Shown here one piece after another: positions 26,135-35,643 of a stretch of 64,000 nucleotides of DNA. The stretch covers positions 62,001-126,000 of the forward strand of contig LAZY01000010.1 in assembly GCA_001013295.1 (NCBI GenBank), read 5' to 3'. The translations under genes were made by a program, and so were the position numbers. Under the pieces are notes generated by a model. That model made no database searches, had not been told where the DNA came from, and saw only the letters and a list, made by a program, of their open reading frames with translations. The first letter of the stretch is position 1; the number at the start of each line of letters is the position of its first letter. Source of the stretch: Chryseobacterium indologenes. Its GTDB lineage: Bacteria; Bacteroidota; Bacteroidia; Flavobacteriales; Weeksellaceae.

Positions 26135-29100
26135 ATGTTAAATAGGAGGACGGGAAATTTATTTTTAGTATTGCTTTTTGCTTTTATAGGAAGCTTCACC
26201 TTTGCTCAGGACAGAAGTAAGTTAGTGGCTGCGAGTAAGCCTACTGCTGCTGCCAAGAAAGCGGGAGCTTTTATTGACGTGAACGCAGCGAGTTATCCTG
26301 AATCCAGCTATAATATTACCCAGCTGGTAAAAAATGTTCTTATTTCAGGAGGGAACTGTGTTTCCACCAGTGTAAGCAATGTTGTTGTTTCTCCTAATTT
26401 AGCAGCAACCAATCAGAACAGAAGCTGGGGGTACTTCAATAAGGCCTCTACCAATTTTCCTTTTGGTAAAGGAGTTGTTCTATCCACAGGATATGCCTAC
26501 AAAGCGGGAAATACTTATCAGCCTAACCTGAGTGATGACATTGGGACAGGAGGAGATATGGACCTGGCAACTGCCTTAGGGATCGACAACAACAGATTGA
26601 AAGATGCTACTTCTATAGAATTTGATTTCGTAGCAGCTTCTACAGAAGTTACCTTCAGGTATTTATTTGCTTCCAAAGAATATGATCCGATCTATCAGTT
26701 CCCATGTAGAATTACAGACGGTTTTGCTCTATTGTTAAAAAAAGCAAGTGACCCTACGTATACCAACCTTGCAGTACTTCCCGGAGGTGCCGGGCCTGTA
26801 AGTGTTACCAATATTCACCCTAACATTCCAGCCGGTAATTCACCAGGATGTCCTGCTAAGAATGAAACTTATTTTGGAGGAATCAACACCGCTCATATTG
26901 AAACGAATTTTGATGGACGTACTATTCCTTTAACTTCAAAAGCTAACGTTATACCGGGAGAAACGTATCATTTCAAAATTGTACTGGCAGACTACGACGA
27001 TTCAAGTTTTGATTCGGCTGTTTTCTTTGAAGCCGGTTCATTTGATATTGGAGTGAAAATTCTGGATGGGGCAGGAGCACAGCTTCCGGCTTCCATCAAT
27101 GTGTGTGACAATGCACCACAGGTTTTTACAGCTTCTGTTCAGGCAACTAACGCTACTTACCAGTGGTTTTTGAATAATGTTGCGATTTCAGGAGCCAATA
27201 CAGCATCTTATACTGTAACACAGCCAGGAGTATATACCATTAAAGTAACTATTCCGGGGAATGCCTGTCCGGGTGAAGCTACCGTCACTGTAGTAGGAGG
27301 AACTTCTCCCACAGTACAAAATGCAACTTTGACGGCTTGCTATACTGCAGGAAATGCAACTTTCAATTTGCCATCAGCTCAGGCTTCGATCAGCACCACT
27401 CCGGGAGCTACATTCTCTTATTATGCCAATCAGGCGGATGCCAATGCCGGAAATGCAAATACAATTCCAAATCCTGCAACGTATCAAAGTGCAGGTGGAC
27501 AGACAGTCTATGTTCTGGTGAAAAACGGATTCTGTTCCAAAGTGGCCCAGCTGCAATTGGTGAAGTCACCACAGATGACCGCATCTATTGTACCTCCAAC
27601 GGTACTTACCTGTGCCAATTCGCAGATTACCCTGGATGCTTCGGCTTCAGTGTATCCTGCAGGAGCTACTTTTAACTGGACGACTACAGGAGGAAATATC
27701 GTTTCAGGAGGAACTACCTTGAATCCTGTTATTGATGCTCCGGGAACCTATACTTTAACCATATCAAAAAATTATCAGCCGGGAAATATCAATTGTACAG
27801 CTGTTGCCAATGTTACCGTAACAGGAAACAGTGCGCCACCTACTCCAGGTCTTACCGCCACTAAAGTCCATATCTGTAATGGAGAATCAGTAACATTAAC
27901 GGCTACCGGAGGAGTAAGTTATAACTGGACGGGACTTCCGGGAACCGGAAATACACAAACAGTATCTCCTACCACAACAACTACTTATACTGTAGCGGCA
28001 GTGGGAGCTAATGGATGTGTTTCTACAACTCCTGCTACAATAACGATTCAGGTATCACAGCCGTTTACAGCACAGGATGCTACTCTTCATAAATGTTACC
28101 AACCTGGATTGACTTATAATCTTAAAGATGCAGAACCTCAGATTACATCTGCTACAGGAATTACTTTTACCTATTATGTCAATCAGGCCGATGCCAATGC
28201 CGGTAATGGTAACTTTATTGCAACGCCTACAGCATATGCCCCTCCGGGAAATCAGACCATCTATGTTTTGGTAAGCAACGGAGGATGTAAGTATGTGGTT
28301 GCTTTACAGTTGTTTAGGTCTGCTGAAACAACCCTTGTTATTACACCGCCACAGACGGTTACTTGTGCCAATCCTCAGACAACCCTGAATGCTTCTGCTT
28401 CGGTGGTTCCTGCAGGTTCTACCATTACATGGACAACTACAGGCGGAAATATAGTTTCAGGAGCTAATACCCTTACTCCGGTAGTAAATAAAGGTGGAAC
28501 TTATACACTAACTGTTACTAATGTATCCCAGCCAGGAAACTTAAGCTGTACATTCACTTCAAATGTAACAGTGCAGGAAGATAAAACAGTGCCTTTTGCC
28601 ACTGTTGTATCATCACAGCCTCGTATATGTGTGGGAGAATCTGTTACCCTTACGGCTTCAGGAGGTGTTACCTATAACTGGGGCGGAGGTCTTGCCGGGA
28701 ATGGAAGTACCCAGATCGTGTCTCCTACCGCTACTACTGTATATACTGTATTTGCAGTAGGAGCTAACGGATGTATTTCTGCAACACCAGCAACCGTAAC
28801 CGTGCAGGTAGGACCGCCTATTGCAGGGATCGCAGCTTCCAAAAGTAAAATTTGTGCAGGAGAATCTGTTACCCTTACCGCTTCGGGAGGAATTACTTAC
28901 AATTGGGTAGGACTTACCGGAAACGGAAGCACTCAGACGGTAACCCCTACAACAACGACGATCTATTCCGTATATGCATTGGGAGGAAACGGATGTAGCT
29001 CTGTGAAGGCTGCTGAAATTACCATTGAAGTAGTTCCGGCTATTGTTTCCACCATTGAGGACGTATATGTATGTGCCGGAGATAACGGAACACTGGATGC

Positions 29101-29734
29101 GGGTGCGGGACTGAACTATACTTACCTATGGAGTACGGGAGCCACTACACAGACGATTACCACCAATGTGGCTGGAACCTATTCTGTAACCATCAGTAAC
29201 GGAGTTTGTTCAAAAACTTTCACGGGTCAGCTGATCAATCCGGATCTTCCACAGTTTACGAATGTTGTTTATGATAACCATGTTCTTACAATTACAGCCA
29301 ATAACCCTACAGGAGGTACTCTGGAATATTCTATTGATGGAGGACTTACATGGCAGCCATCTAACGTCTTTCATGGAGTTTTAAATAATAATATGTACAA
29401 TCTGATGGTACGGGTGAAAAATGCAAAATGTGGAACTTCACTGGATTTCTTTACTCTGATAATCAGTAATGCGATTACTCCTAATATGGACGGAATAAAC
29501 GATACCATAGACTTTTCAGGAATCAGTGGCTATAAAGATTTTGCAGCTTCTATTTTTGACCGCTACGGAGCTGAGGTATTCAAAGCTTCGAAAGGGGATG
29601 TGGTATGGAGAGGATCTTTAAAAGGGATCAATCTTCCTACCGGAACTTATTGGTATAGGGTACAGTGGGAGAATCCTGCCAGTAAGAAAATGGAACAGCG
29701 CTCAGGATGGATCCTTTTGAAAAACAGAAATTAA
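26135..29734 (+). CDS. Choice-of-anchor L protein with type B T9SS sorting domain, copy 2 (expanded)
   Basis: A 1199-residue secreted protein, about 410 residues longer than its neighbours. After a signal peptide (ending FTFAQ) comes the same anchor-L domain (AGAFIDVNAASYPESSYN to SFDIGVKILDG, ~residues 45-320). A chain of Ig-like and beta modules follows. The GESVTLTA-GG-YNW module appears three times (starting near residues 576, 829 and 902), and the ATLTACYTAG / ATLHKCYQPG module with QADANAGN is duplicated, each with its own TCAN-Q-TLDASASV segment. The end is the type B domain: NAITPNMDGINDTIDF, FDRYGAEVFKA and GWILLKN. The extra length is due to repeated modules. Likely surface-exposed. 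Confidence 0.88.
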   Translation: MLNRRTGNLFLVLLFAFIGSFTFAQDRSKLVAASKPTAAAKKAGAFIDVNAASYPESSYNITQLVKNVLISGGNCVSTSVSNVVVSPNLAATNQNRSWGYFNKASTNFPFGKGVVLSTGYAYKAGNTYQPNLSDDIGTGGDMDLATALGIDNNRLKDATSIEFDFVAASTEVTFRYLFASKEYDPIYQFPCRITDGFALLLKKASDPTYTNLAVLPGGAGPVSVTNIHPNIPAGNSPGCPAKNETYFGGINTAHIETNFDGRTIPLTSKANVIPGETYHFKIVLADYDDSSFDSAVFFEAGSFDIGVKILDGAGAQLPASINVCDNAPQVFTASVQATNATYQWFLNNVAISGANTASYTVTQPGVYTIKVTIPGNACPGEATVTVVGGTSPTVQNATLTACYTAGNATFNLPSAQASISTTPGATFSYYANQADANAGNANTIPNPATYQSAGGQTVYVLVKNGFCSKVAQLQLVKSPQMTASIVPPTVLTCANSQITLDASASVYPAGATFNWTTTGGNIVSGGTTLNPVIDAPGTYTLTISKNYQPGNINCTAVANVTVTGNSAPPTPGLTATKVHICNGESVTLTATGGVSYNWTGLPGTGNTQTVSPTTTTTYTVAAVGANGCVSTTPATITIQVSQPFTAQDATLHKCYQPGLTYNLKDAEPQITSATGITFTYYVNQADANAGNGNFIATPTAYAPPGNQTIYVLVSNGGCKYVVALQLFRSAETTLVITPPQTVTCANPQTTLNASASVVPAGSTITWTTTGGNIVSGANTLTPVVNKGGTYTLTVTNVSQPGNLSCTFTSNVTVQEDKTVPFATVVSSQPRICVGESVTLTASGGVTYNWGGGLAGNGSTQIVSPTATTVYTVFAVGANGCISATPATVTVQVGPPIAGIAASKSKICAGESVTLTASGGITYNWVGLTGNGSTQTVTPTTTTIYSVYALGGNGCSSVKAAEITIEVVPAIVSTIEDVYVCAGDNGTLDAGAGLNYTYLWSTGATTQTITTNVAGTYSVTISNGVCSKTFTGQLINPDLPQFTNVVYDNHVLTITANNPTGGTLEYSIDGGLTWQPSNVFHGVLNNNMYNLMVRVKNAKCGTSLDFFTLIISNAITPNMDGINDTIDFSGISGYKDFAASIFDRYGAEVFKASKGDVVWRGSLKGINLPTGTYWYRVQWENPASKKMEQRSGWILLKNRN

Positions 29735-30060
29735 AAAATTAATAAAACAGAAATCTTTCAGAAATGAAAGATTTTTGTTTTTTATACGTTAGAGAATCGT
29801 GGATCTTAAATGAGTCACCTATTCCCATTCTTTTTAGAAGATATATTGAAGCAGAAAAATAGGAGTTATTCTTAATCTCTTAGTTTTATCAAATTTGTAA
29901 TGTTTTGAGGAATGTCATGTGATTCTGTTTTTGTTTAGGGTGGGATTGTGGATGAGGATTTGTTGTGAGATCTTTATATTTTTGATTTTTTGTTATAAAA
30001 AATATAAATATGTGTATGGTATGTTTAAAAAAAAATTAAATTTGTTTAAACAAAAATATT
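29735..30060. other. Intergenic region between anchor-L copies 2 and 3
   Basis: 326 bases holding the terminator of copy 2 and, near the right end, TAAATTTG at 30037-30044, a -7 box 16 bases before the ATG at 30061. The rest is AT-rich, with no ORF that I accept and no structured RNA. Confidence 0.5.
29751..29777 (+). terminator. Rho-independent terminator
   Basis: AAATCTTTC and GAAAGATTT arms with a short loop and T-rich tail follow anchor-L copy 2. Confidence 0.8.
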
Positions 30061-32424
30061 ATGAGAAGATATCTACCGCTTTGTTTATTTTTTACAGTCG
30101 TCTCGACTTTTTTATTTTCACAGAATCAGTCCATACAACCCAGAAAACCGGGAAAAGAGGTAGCTTCTGCTCTATCTAAAAAAGCAGGAGCTTTTATTGA
30201 TGTCAATGCTCCTGCCTATGTAGAAACCACTTATAGTATAGATAAGATGGTAAAAGATGTGTTGATCTCATCAGGAACCAATACCTGTCTTACTCCCAAT
30301 GTGACCAATGTTAAGATAACTCCTAATCATGCTCCAACTGATGCCGACAGAGCTTGGGGATATTTTCATAAGGCAGGGACCAATTTCCCTTTCAAGGATG
30401 GACTTGTCCTTTCTACTGGATATGCGAGAAGAGCCGGAAATGTTTATGAGGGAGATCTTAGCAATACCAACGGAGGCGGATCTGATGCTGATCTGGCACA
30501 GATTATCGGGGTTACAGAAAGTAAACTCTACGATGCAGTGCTTCTGGAGTTTGATTTCGTTCCTACAACGTCTCAGATTAAATTTAATTATTTATTAGCT
30601 TCTGAGGAATATACCGGTTCATTTCCCTGCAGTTATGCAGATGCATTTGCGATCTTGCTGAGACCTACTTCAGGAGGACCTTATGTTAATATGGCGGTTC
30701 TTCCGAATGGAGCAGGGCCTGTAAGTATTACCAATATTCACCCTGCAATAAATACGTCTTGTGGAGCCGTGAATGAACAATATTTTGCAGGATACAATAC
30801 TTCGAATGTTGAAACCAATTTTAACGGAAGAACGGTTCCACTTACCGCTACAGCAACTGTAGTAGCCGGACAGCAATACCATTTTAAAATGGTAATTGCA
30901 GATTATGGTGACCACAGTTATGATTCTGCCGTATTTTTAGAAGGAGGTTCTTTCAACATTGGAGTTGACCTTTTAGACCCTGCAGGTGCAAAATTACCTT
31001 CAGACATCAATGTGTGTGACAATGTTCCTCAGGTGATCACGGCTTCTGTAAGTGACCCTAACCTTGTGTACCAATGGTATCATAACGGGGTAGCTGTACC
31101 TAATGCCACTACCAACAGTATTACTGCTGTACAGCCGGGAACTTATACTATTGAAGTAAGTGTTCCGGGAAATCCTTGCCCGGGGAAAGCTTCAATACAA
31201 ATTCACGGCGGAACAACACCGCAGGCCCAGGATGCTACATTATTGCTGTGTACCACTCCGGATATTACCACGTTTGACCTGAGTACCATTAAACCTGCTA
31301 TCAGCCCGACGCCCGGGGCAGTCTTTAAATTCTATGTCAACCAGAATGATGCTATTGCCCAGAATAATAATTATATTCAGAATATATTGAATTATAACGG
31401 TAATGACGGACAGATTCTTTATGTAGTAGTTTCGAACGGTGGCTTTTGCAGCAAAATGGTTGAACTGAAGCTATTGAAAGAAGTGACGCCAACGGCTAAA
31501 GTGAAATCTTCAAGAATCAAAATATGTCCGGGAGAATCTGTAACGCTGACTGCTGAAGGAGGAGATAGCTACCAGTGGGTCAACTTCATGGGAACCGGAA
31601 ATATGCAGACCGTTACTTTGTACCAGACCACTGTATTTACCGTATATGCAGTAGGAGCAAAAGGATGTAGATCTTTGAATCCTGCAACCATCAGAATAGA
31701 AGTGACTCCGGAAATAGAATCACCATTAAAAGATGTTGAAATGTGTATAGGAGATGTCGTTACACTGGATGCAGGAGCAGGACCTAATTATAAATATGTT
31801 TGGAGTACAGGAGCAACCACTCAGAAGATCGATGTAGACAAGTGGGGAATTTATACTGTGGAAGTGGATAATGGAATCTGTAAAAAAATCTTTGAAGCTA
31901 AAGTACTGGGAGCAGCAACTCCGTTTATTACAGCTATAAACTATGAAAGCATTAAAAAGAGCATCACGGTAACTGCAGAAAACCCACCGATGAATAATAT
32001 GCCAAGCACATTGGAATATTCTATCGATAACGGAATCTCATGGCAGGAATCTAATGTGTTCAACAGTCTTTTGGACAATACAAAGTATACCATTCTGGTA
32101 AGAAGAGTAGGAACTCATTGTGTAGGAAGTCTGGATTTCTTTACCCTACAGATCAATAATATCATTACTCCGAACGAAGATGGAATCAACGATGTGCTGG
32201 ATCTTAAAGCGCTTAGAGAATTCGATAATTTCTCAGGATCAATCTATGACAGATATGGAGTGGAAATGTTCAGATTCTCAAAAGAAAATCCGGTTTGGGA
32301 CGGAACTGTAGGAGGGAAGAGATTGCCTACCGCTACCTACTGGTATAAGTTCAATTTCCAATATCCTAGATCCAAAACTCAGGTAAACTGGTCAGGATGG
32401 AGCATGTTGAAAAACAGAAACTAA
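30061..32424 (+). CDS. Choice-of-anchor L protein with type B T9SS sorting domain, copy 3
   Basis: A 787-residue secreted protein with the same plan as copy 1. Signal peptide ending STFLFSQ, anchor-L domain (FIDVNAPAYVETTYS; WGYFHKAGTNFPFKDGLVLST; LEFDFVPTTSQIKFNYLLAS; YHFKMVIADYGDHS), one YQWYHNGVAVPNAT module, one GESVTLTAEGGDSYQW module, and the type B domain (NIITPNEDGINDVLDL, YDRYGVEMFRF, then GWSMLKN). The AGAFIDVNA segment is shared with copies 1 and 2. It is more like copy 1 in length than copy 2, and it has its own promoter box and terminator, so the three genes may be regulated separately. Confidence 0.88.
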   Translation: MRRYLPLCLFFTVVSTFLFSQNQSIQPRKPGKEVASALSKKAGAFIDVNAPAYVETTYSIDKMVKDVLISSGTNTCLTPNVTNVKITPNHAPTDADRAWGYFHKAGTNFPFKDGLVLSTGYARRAGNVYEGDLSNTNGGGSDADLAQIIGVTESKLYDAVLLEFDFVPTTSQIKFNYLLASEEYTGSFPCSYADAFAILLRPTSGGPYVNMAVLPNGAGPVSITNIHPAINTSCGAVNEQYFAGYNTSNVETNFNGRTVPLTATATVVAGQQYHFKMVIADYGDHSYDSAVFLEGGSFNIGVDLLDPAGAKLPSDINVCDNVPQVITASVSDPNLVYQWYHNGVAVPNATTNSITAVQPGTYTIEVSVPGNPCPGKASIQIHGGTTPQAQDATLLLCTTPDITTFDLSTIKPAISPTPGAVFKFYVNQNDAIAQNNNYIQNILNYNGNDGQILYVVVSNGGFCSKMVELKLLKEVTPTAKVKSSRIKICPGESVTLTAEGGDSYQWVNFMGTGNMQTVTLYQTTVFTVYAVGAKGCRSLNPATIRIEVTPEIESPLKDVEMCIGDVVTLDAGAGPNYKYVWSTGATTQKIDVDKWGIYTVEVDNGICKKIFEAKVLGAATPFITAINYESIKKSITVTAENPPMNNMPSTLEYSIDNGISWQESNVFNSLLDNTKYTILVRRVGTHCVGSLDFFTLQINNIITPNEDGINDVLDLKALREFDNFSGSIYDRYGVEMFRFSKENPVWDGTVGGKRLPTATYWYKFNFQYPRSKTQVNWSGWSMLKNRN

Positions 32425-32446
32425 AATTGATACTATAAATATAATA

Positions 32447-32487
32447 AGAAAGCCTTTCAGATTGTTTTGAAAGGCTTTCTGTTTTTT
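32447..32487 (+). terminator. Rho-independent terminator
   Basis: AGAAAGCCTTTC pairs with GAAAGGCTTTCT across a 10-base loop, followed by GTTTTTT, after anchor-L copy 3. Confidence 0.9.
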
Positions 32488-32498
32488 ATTGAAAAATA

Positions 32499-32522
32499 AA
32501 AAACTCCTCATAAAGGAGTTTT
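32499..32522 (-). terminator. Terminator of rsmA
   Basis: On the minus strand AAACTCC and GGAGTTT arms run into a T-rich tail. The plus-strand reading also ends in T residues, so it may act in both directions. Confidence 0.75.
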
Positions 32523-32543
32523 ATAGGTGATAAAAGATTTTAC

Positions 32544-33314
32544 TTATTGATGGCTTTTCCAAAGGTTGGCAAAATGGATGAAATCTGTTACACTGAGCTC
32601 TTCCGCTCTTTTATCCAAGAATTCATGCCCTTTCAAAGCTTCCGGAATGTTGAGAGCTTTCAAGGCATTGGAAAGCTTCTTTCTTCTCTGGTTGAAGCCG
32701 GTTTTCACAATTTGCTTAAAGAGTACTTCATTGCCGGCCAGACCTTCTTTTGGATTTCTTGTCAACCTGATAACCCCTGATTTTACCTTTGGCGGTGGAT
32801 TGAAGACATTCTCATGAACCGTAAACATATAGGATACGTCATAATAAGCCTGGATCAGTACAGAAAGAATACCGTAATCTTTAGTTCTCGGTACAGCGGC
32901 TGTTCTTTCAGCAACCTCCTTCTGGAACATTCCTACCATTTCGGGGATCAGTTCATAATGATCAACGATCTGAAATAAGATCTGTGAGGAAATATTATAC
33001 GGGAAGTTTCCAATGATGGCAATCTGCTCATTTCCGATAAAATTGAAATCCTGCTTCAGGAAATCTCCTACAAAAGTATTTTCTGTAACTTTTGAATAAT
33101 TGTTTTTCAGGTATTCGATAGATTCCGTATCGATCTCTGCAAGGTAGATGTTCTGATCTTTTTCAAGAAGATATTTGGTAAGAACTCCCATTCCGGGACC
33201 TACTTCCATGATATTATTATAGTTCTCAAAACTAAGACCTTCTACGATCTTTCTTGCGATATTTTCATCTGTCAGAAAGTGCTGCCCAAGATGTTTTTTT
33301 GCTTTTACACTCAA
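32544..33314 (-). CDS. rsmA: 16S rRNA (adenine1518/1519-N6) dimethyltransferase
   Basis: A 256-residue SAM-dependent methyltransferase that dimethylates two adjacent adenines in the 3' terminal helix of 16S rRNA. It starts at a TTG (SVKAKKHLGQHFLTDENIA), the family N-terminus. The SAM motif is IMEVGPGMGVLTKYLL near residue 38. The catalytic motif is NFPYNISSQI (usual form NLPYNIS). The C-terminal basic part includes FNQRRKKLSNALKAL. Length is typical. Divergent from the ftsX-like gene, 91 bases apart. Confidence 0.95.
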   Translation of the reverse strand: MSVKAKKHLGQHFLTDENIARKIVEGLSFENYNNIMEVGPGMGVLTKYLLEKDQNIYLAEIDTESIEYLKNNYSKVTENTFVGDFLKQDFNFIGNEQIAIIGNFPYNISSQILFQIVDHYELIPEMVGMFQKEVAERTAAVPRTKDYGILSVLIQAYYDVSYMFTVHENVFNPPPKVKSGVIRLTRNPKEGLAGNEVLFKQIVKTGFNQRRKKLSNALKALNIPEALKGHEFLDKRAEELSVTDFIHFANLWKSHQ

Positions 33315-33405
33315 AGTTTTTTATGATTTTATTAACAATGATTTTCTTTTTTTCGTCCCAAATTTCGGAAGTTTTTTTCTATTTTAGCCAAAAATTTTAA
33401 TATTA

Positions 33406-34305
33406 ATGGCTAAATCTGTAGATGAGTTTAATAAGAAAAGGCTTCGGTCCAGCAATATTACAGTAGTGATAAGTATTGCCTTAGTGCTATTTTTGTTGGG
33501 ATTAATGGGGCTTATTTTAATTAATGCCCAAAAGTATTCCGATTATATCAAAGAGCAATTGGTAGTGAATGCCTATTTTGATGAAAATTATGATGCAAAA
33601 GACTCTGTAAAAATTGCAAAACTGGAAGATGAAACTTTTAAAAAAGTACAGACATTAGCTCCTGTAAAAAAAGCAACCTATATTTCTAGAACAATGGCTG
33701 CCAAAGAAGCCAAAAAGAGTATGGGGATTGATAGTGACGCATTATTTGAGGAGAATATTTTTCCTTCATCTATCGAAGTAGCTTTAAAGCCGGAATATGT
33801 AGATCCTGCCAAAATAGACGAAGCAATCAAAGTGATCAAATCCGTTCCCGGTATTGTAGACGTTAAGAATGACAGTACGCTGATGGTGGATGTTTACAAC
33901 AACCTGAGCAGAATTTTGAAATGGATCTTAGGATTTTCAATTTTGTTCCTTGTATTGGCTGTTGTATTGATCAACAACTCGATCCGTCTGAAAATATTTT
34001 CAAAGAGATTTATTATTAAAACCATGCAGCTGGTAGGAGCGAAGAGAAGATTTATCCTTAAGCCTTTTATTATAGAAGCCGTTATTTTAGGAGCTATTGG
34101 TTCTGTACTCGGTCTTCTTGCTCTGGGTGGGGTTTGGTATTACTTTACAAGTCAGATCGGTTCCGCGTTCGTACAGGATAATAATCAGTATTTCTGGTTG
34201 ATCATCTTAGTACTTGGAGTAGGAATCTTCATTTCTGTCTTAAGTACTATTTTCGCTACATGGAGATTCTTAAAATCAAACGTTGACGACTTATATTACT
34301 CTTAA
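33406..34305 (+). CDS. ftsX: FtsX-like permease (cell division protein)
   Basis: A 299-residue membrane protein of the FtsX type, partner of the ATPase FtsE in regulating cell-wall hydrolases at the septum. It has an N-terminal transmembrane helix (about residues 20-43), a periplasmic domain of ~125 residues (DEETFKKVQTLAPVKKATYISR, PSSIEVALKPEYVDP, VDVKNDSTLMVDVYNN), and three C-terminal helices, with RLKIFSKRFIIKTMQLVGAKRRFIL between them as the cytoplasmic loop. ftsE is not in this window, as is usual in flavobacteria. The DUF3098, uppP and truB genes follow in the same direction, a typical flavobacterial run. Confidence 0.88.
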   Translation: MAKSVDEFNKKRLRSSNITVVISIALVLFLLGLMGLILINAQKYSDYIKEQLVVNAYFDENYDAKDSVKIAKLEDETFKKVQTLAPVKKATYISRTMAAKEAKKSMGIDSDALFEENIFPSSIEVALKPEYVDPAKIDEAIKVIKSVPGIVDVKNDSTLMVDVYNNLSRILKWILGFSILFLVLAVVLINNSIRLKIFSKRFIIKTMQLVGAKRRFILKPFIIEAVILGAIGSVLGLLALGGVWYYFTSQIGSAFVQDNNQYFWLIILVLGVGIFISVLSTIFATWRFLKSNVDDLYYS

Positions 34306-34307
34306 TC

Positions 34308-34604
34308 ATGAGCAAAAAAACAAATAAATTTTCCGCTTCAGATTTCGGAAATGAAGCTGAAGCTCCTCAGCAAAATGCGTTCTATTTCGGACAGCAGAAT
34401 TTCAAATGGATGCTGATTGGTTTGGCATTTATCGTGGTTGGCTTTCTATTGATGATGGGACCGGATGCCAATACGGTAGACGGGAAATTTGATCCCAACT
34501 CATGGAACGACGATATATTCTCTATCAGAAGGATCAGAATAGCGCCGCTTTTTGTTGTCATAGGATTTGCAATAGAAGTATATGCGATTTTAAAAAGAAA
34601 ATAA
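34308..34604 (+). CDS. DUF3098 membrane protein
   Basis: A 98-residue protein beginning two bases after ftsX. A polar N-terminus is followed by FKWMLIGLAFIVVGFLLMMG (helix 1), a loop with DPNSWNDDIFSIRRI, and helix 2 (IAPLFVVIGFAIEVYAIL) with a basic end. The family is found next to ftsX across Bacteroidota, which suggests a role with FtsX or cell envelope growth. This is inference from context. Confidence 0.85.
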   Translation: MSKKTNKFSASDFGNEAEAPQQNAFYFGQQNFKWMLIGLAFIVVGFLLMMGPDANTVDGKFDPNSWNDDIFSIRRIRIAPLFVVIGFAIEVYAILKRK

Positions 34605-34624
34605 ATAAAATAGTTTTATTTAAG

Positions 34625-34757
34625 GATTAAAAAATTTAAGAATTAAAAGATTAAATATTAATTTGAAAATGTATGCTTGTAATATATTTTCAGTTCTAAA
34701 ACAATTAATATTTATTTTGGCATATCGCCAGTCTTTCAATTCTTAAATCTTTTAATC
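34625..34757. repeat. Long-arm inverted repeat between the DUF3098 and uppP genes
   Basis: Arms at 34625-34650 and 34732-34757 are complementary at 24 of 26 bases and are separated by 81 bases. The arms are AT-rich. The structure ends 20 bases before the uppP ATG, so it may end the ftsX transcript or shape the uppP leader. Confidence 0.6.
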
Positions 34758-34777
34758 TTTTAATTTTTTAAAGGAAT

Positions 34778-35596
34778 ATGGATTTAATCAAAGCAATTAT
34801 TATTGCCATTGTAGAAGGACTTACGGAATATCTTCCTATCTCTTCCACAGCACACATGGGGTTTACGGCGAATCTTTTGGGAATGCCTGATGATGAATTT
34901 TTGAAGATGTTTCAGGTTTCCATTCAGTTTGGAGCAATCCTGTCTGTAGTGGTAGCGTACTGGAAGAAGTTTTTTGATCTGAATAATATTCAGTTTTATT
35001 TTAAACTTGCTTTTGCTGTAGTTCCTGCATTGGTTTTAGGATACCTGTTTGATGATAAGATTGAAGCGGTTCTTGGGAATCAGATTGCGATTTCCTCGGT
35101 ACTGGTACTGGGAGGTGTGGTATTGCTGTTTGCAGACAAATGGTTTAAAAATCCTACCATTGATGATGAAAAAGGGATCACGATAAAAAAAGCGGTAACT
35201 ATTGGGTTCTGGCAATGTCTGGCCATGATGCCGGGAACAAGCCGTAGTGCTGCTTCTATCATTGGTGGGATGACTCAGGGGCTTTCCAGAAAAGCAGCGG
35301 CAGAATTTTCTTTCTTCCTGGCTGTGCCTACTATGCTTGCGGTGACAGTATATTCTGTTTTTGTGAAAACATGGGGGAAAGAGACTCCTAATCCACAGAA
35401 GGGATATGAAATGATTATGGCGTCACAGGATCACATTATGATCTTTATAATCGGGAATATTGTGGCATTTATTGTAGCTCTTATTGCAATCAAAGCCTTT
35501 ATTGGGGTGCTTAATAAATATGGTTTCAGACCTTGGGGATGGTACCGTATTTTTGTAGGGATTGCTTTACTGATCTATTTCCGTTACTTTCAATAG
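34778..35596 (+). CDS. uppP: Undecaprenyl-diphosphate phosphatase
   Basis: A 272-residue polytopic membrane enzyme (BacA/UppP family) that recycles the lipid carrier for peptidoglycan synthesis. The two conserved motifs are present: EGLTEYLPISSTAHM near residue 13 and PGTSRSAASIIGGM near 150. About eight helices are visible. truB starts 47 bases after its stop and probably shares its transcript. Confidence 0.95.
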   Translation: MDLIKAIIIAIVEGLTEYLPISSTAHMGFTANLLGMPDDEFLKMFQVSIQFGAILSVVVAYWKKFFDLNNIQFYFKLAFAVVPALVLGYLFDDKIEAVLGNQIAISSVLVLGGVVLLFADKWFKNPTIDDEKGITIKKAVTIGFWQCLAMMPGTSRSAASIIGGMTQGLSRKAAAEFSFFLAVPTMLAVTVYSVFVKTWGKETPNPQKGYEMIMASQDHIMIFIIGNIVAFIVALIAIKAFIGVLNKYGFRPWGWYRIFVGIALLIYFRYFQ

Positions 35597-35643
35597 ACGT
35601 TCAACAGAACTTCCACGATAAAATCGCTGAGAAAATATATACA

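Noticed and set aside
29919..30179. 86-residue plus-strand frame overlapping the start of anchor-L copy 3
   Set aside because: It overlaps the signal peptide region of copy 3 in another frame and has no independent support.
35533..35643. Extension of truB upstream into uppP
   Set aside because: The frame is open, but the extra 37 residues have no TruB similarity and mirror the uppP 3' end in another frame.
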